Assembly (NCBI GenBank): GCA_947496345.1
Contig: CANMCL010000051.1
Coordinates: 1-6,483, forward strand
Length of the DNA stretch: 6,483 nucleotides
DNA from: Actinomycetota bacterium
Lineage (GTDB): Bacteria > Actinomycetota > Actinomycetes > Nanopelagicales > Nanopelagicaceae
Direction of reading: 5' to 3'
Shown: positions 5,761 to 6,483 of the stretch, piece by piece
Numbering within the stretch: position 1 is the first letter of the stretch
How the letters are laid out: each line of letters starts with the position of its first letter
Translations under genes and position numbers: made by a program
Notes under the pieces: generated by a model
The model's database searches: none
Told to the model about the DNA's origin: nothing
The model's input: only the letters and a program-made list of their open reading frames with translations

Positions 5761-6477
5761 CTACGAAACTAGTTGCATAAGCAGTTCTGAGAGTTTTCCT
5801 CGATCAGATTTCTTGGGATCTTGAATTCGAACACGAAGCATTTGCCCGCGGCTTTCAAAAGCAGCTACTAACTCAGCAGCATCTGGATCAATCGTAAGTT
5901 GCAACGAAACGGTCTTGATTAATCCCAGTGCCATCTCTGCAGTAAAGCCACCGCGCGAGCCTTCAATTACTAACTCACGCCCGCCAAGATTAAGCACGTG
6001 CCGTTGCAAATGCTTCTTTGAGGAATCACTGCTCATCGCCTTCATCTCATACGTAAATTCACCCGTTACTACATCAGGGCGTGTAATGCGCTTAGGGCGC
6101 AGGTTTTCTAGCATTCGATAGAGCGGCTCATAGTTTGTGGGTAGATCCTGAAGATCGCGCAAGAGGCCCTCAATAGATTTATTAGAAGTTTTCTCTATGC
6201 GCACATCTTGATCAGATAAATCAATACCAAGTGTTGATGCCAGCGCTTGCTTAAAACGGAGCTTGTAAGAATTTGCCGCGCCGGAAGAGACCGTGCCTTG
6301 TTGGCGCTTGGCACGTTCCAAACGCTCTGTCGTCATGATTCCGCCTCCAGAAGTAAGGCTGAGTAAATTATTTACATCATCAGCCCAGGAGTCCACAGCA
6401 AGATCATTTTTAAGTCTCACTTCGCGCAGTTGGTTCATGCGCACAGGAATGAACTCATCCTCATTCGGACGAGGCAT
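5761..6477 (-). CDS. Hypothetical cytoplasmic protein, kinase operon partner
   Basis: I do not recognise this 238-aa protein. It has no cysteine, no signal peptide and no membrane segment. The N-terminal half is charged and helical with a low-complexity Gly/Ser break (text LTSGGGIMTTERLERAKRQQ near 42-61). The C-terminal half (about 138-238) alternates strand-like stretches (ELVIEG, VSLQLTID, MLRVRIQD) with helices and looks like one alpha/beta domain. ATG 6475-6477 is the visible start, but only six bases lie upstream, the frame is still open there and no ribosome site can be judged, so the true start may lie beyond the window. It is in the same direction as the kinase and 65 bases upstream, so it is probably in the same operon and could be a substrate, regulator or adaptor. 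That link rests on position alone. Confidence 0.72.
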   Translation of the reverse strand: MPRPNEDEFIPVRMNQLREVRLKNDLAVDSWADDVNNLLSLTSGGGIMTTERLERAKRQQGTVSSGAANSYKLRFKQALASTLGIDLSDQDVRIEKTSNKSIEGLLRDLQDLPTNYEPLYRMLENLRPKRITRPDVVTGEFTYEMKAMSSDSSKKHLQRHVLNLGGRELVIEGSRGGFTAEMALGLIKTVSLQLTIDPDAAELVAAFESRGQMLRVRIQDPKKSDRGKLSELLMQLVS

Positions 6478-6483
6478 CGCACT

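Noticed and set aside
1..6483. CRISPR array or insertion sequence
   Set aside because: No spaced direct repeats, transposase gene or terminal inverted repeats were found on either strand.

Overview
The window looks like a chromosomal segment of a moderately A+T-rich actinobacterium. The signs are a secreted-protein family typical of actinobacteria (W-x-x-W, ATGTGT, C-x3-C-A-E-G), a Gram-positive-type LexA box, several GTG starts, a Hanks-type kinase with a C-terminal domain like the actinobacterial YbjN/'TY-chaperone' type, and a tRNA-like gene with no encoded CCA. A freshwater lineage such as Nanopelagicales would fit, but that is inference from composition and style, not from a marker gene.

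Left end (1-480): the tail of a TPR protein that is readable only if a frame change near base 127 is allowed. It is followed by a perfect DnaA-box 9-mer and a hairpin with a T-run on the minus strand. Next comes a tRNA-like cloverleaf with abnormal anticodon-loop and variable-loop features and an 11-bp end-to-end stem, and then a 13-bp terminator hairpin. A minus-strand gene (493-978) encodes a small protein with two Cys/His clusters that look zinc-binding.

Centre (988-3821): a 348-base divergent intergenic region carries a perfect LexA/SOS palindrome overlapping the -35 zone of an extended -10 promoter that reads rightward. Behind it are three overlapping genes: a cytoplasmic TPR solenoid protein, a small exported Cys-rich protein, and a protein with a Swt1-type HEPN domain (R-x4-H) plus a C-terminal C-x-C-x2-C cluster. 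The HEPN gene is visibly more A+T-rich than the genes before it.

Right end (3824-6477, minus strand): a gene of unknown function (238 codons) lies upstream of a 623-aa membrane-anchored Ser/Thr kinase with a YbjN/TY-chaperone-like C-terminus. A 65-base gap between them holds a hairpin that could compete with a structure covering the kinase start. The kinase operon is convergent with the HEPN operon, with only two bases between the stop codons.

The most interesting hypothesis is a damage-inducible TPR/secreted protein/HEPN cassette abutting a membrane kinase module. The SOS box and the gene overlaps are seen directly; a role in defence or stress-induced RNA cleavage is inference.
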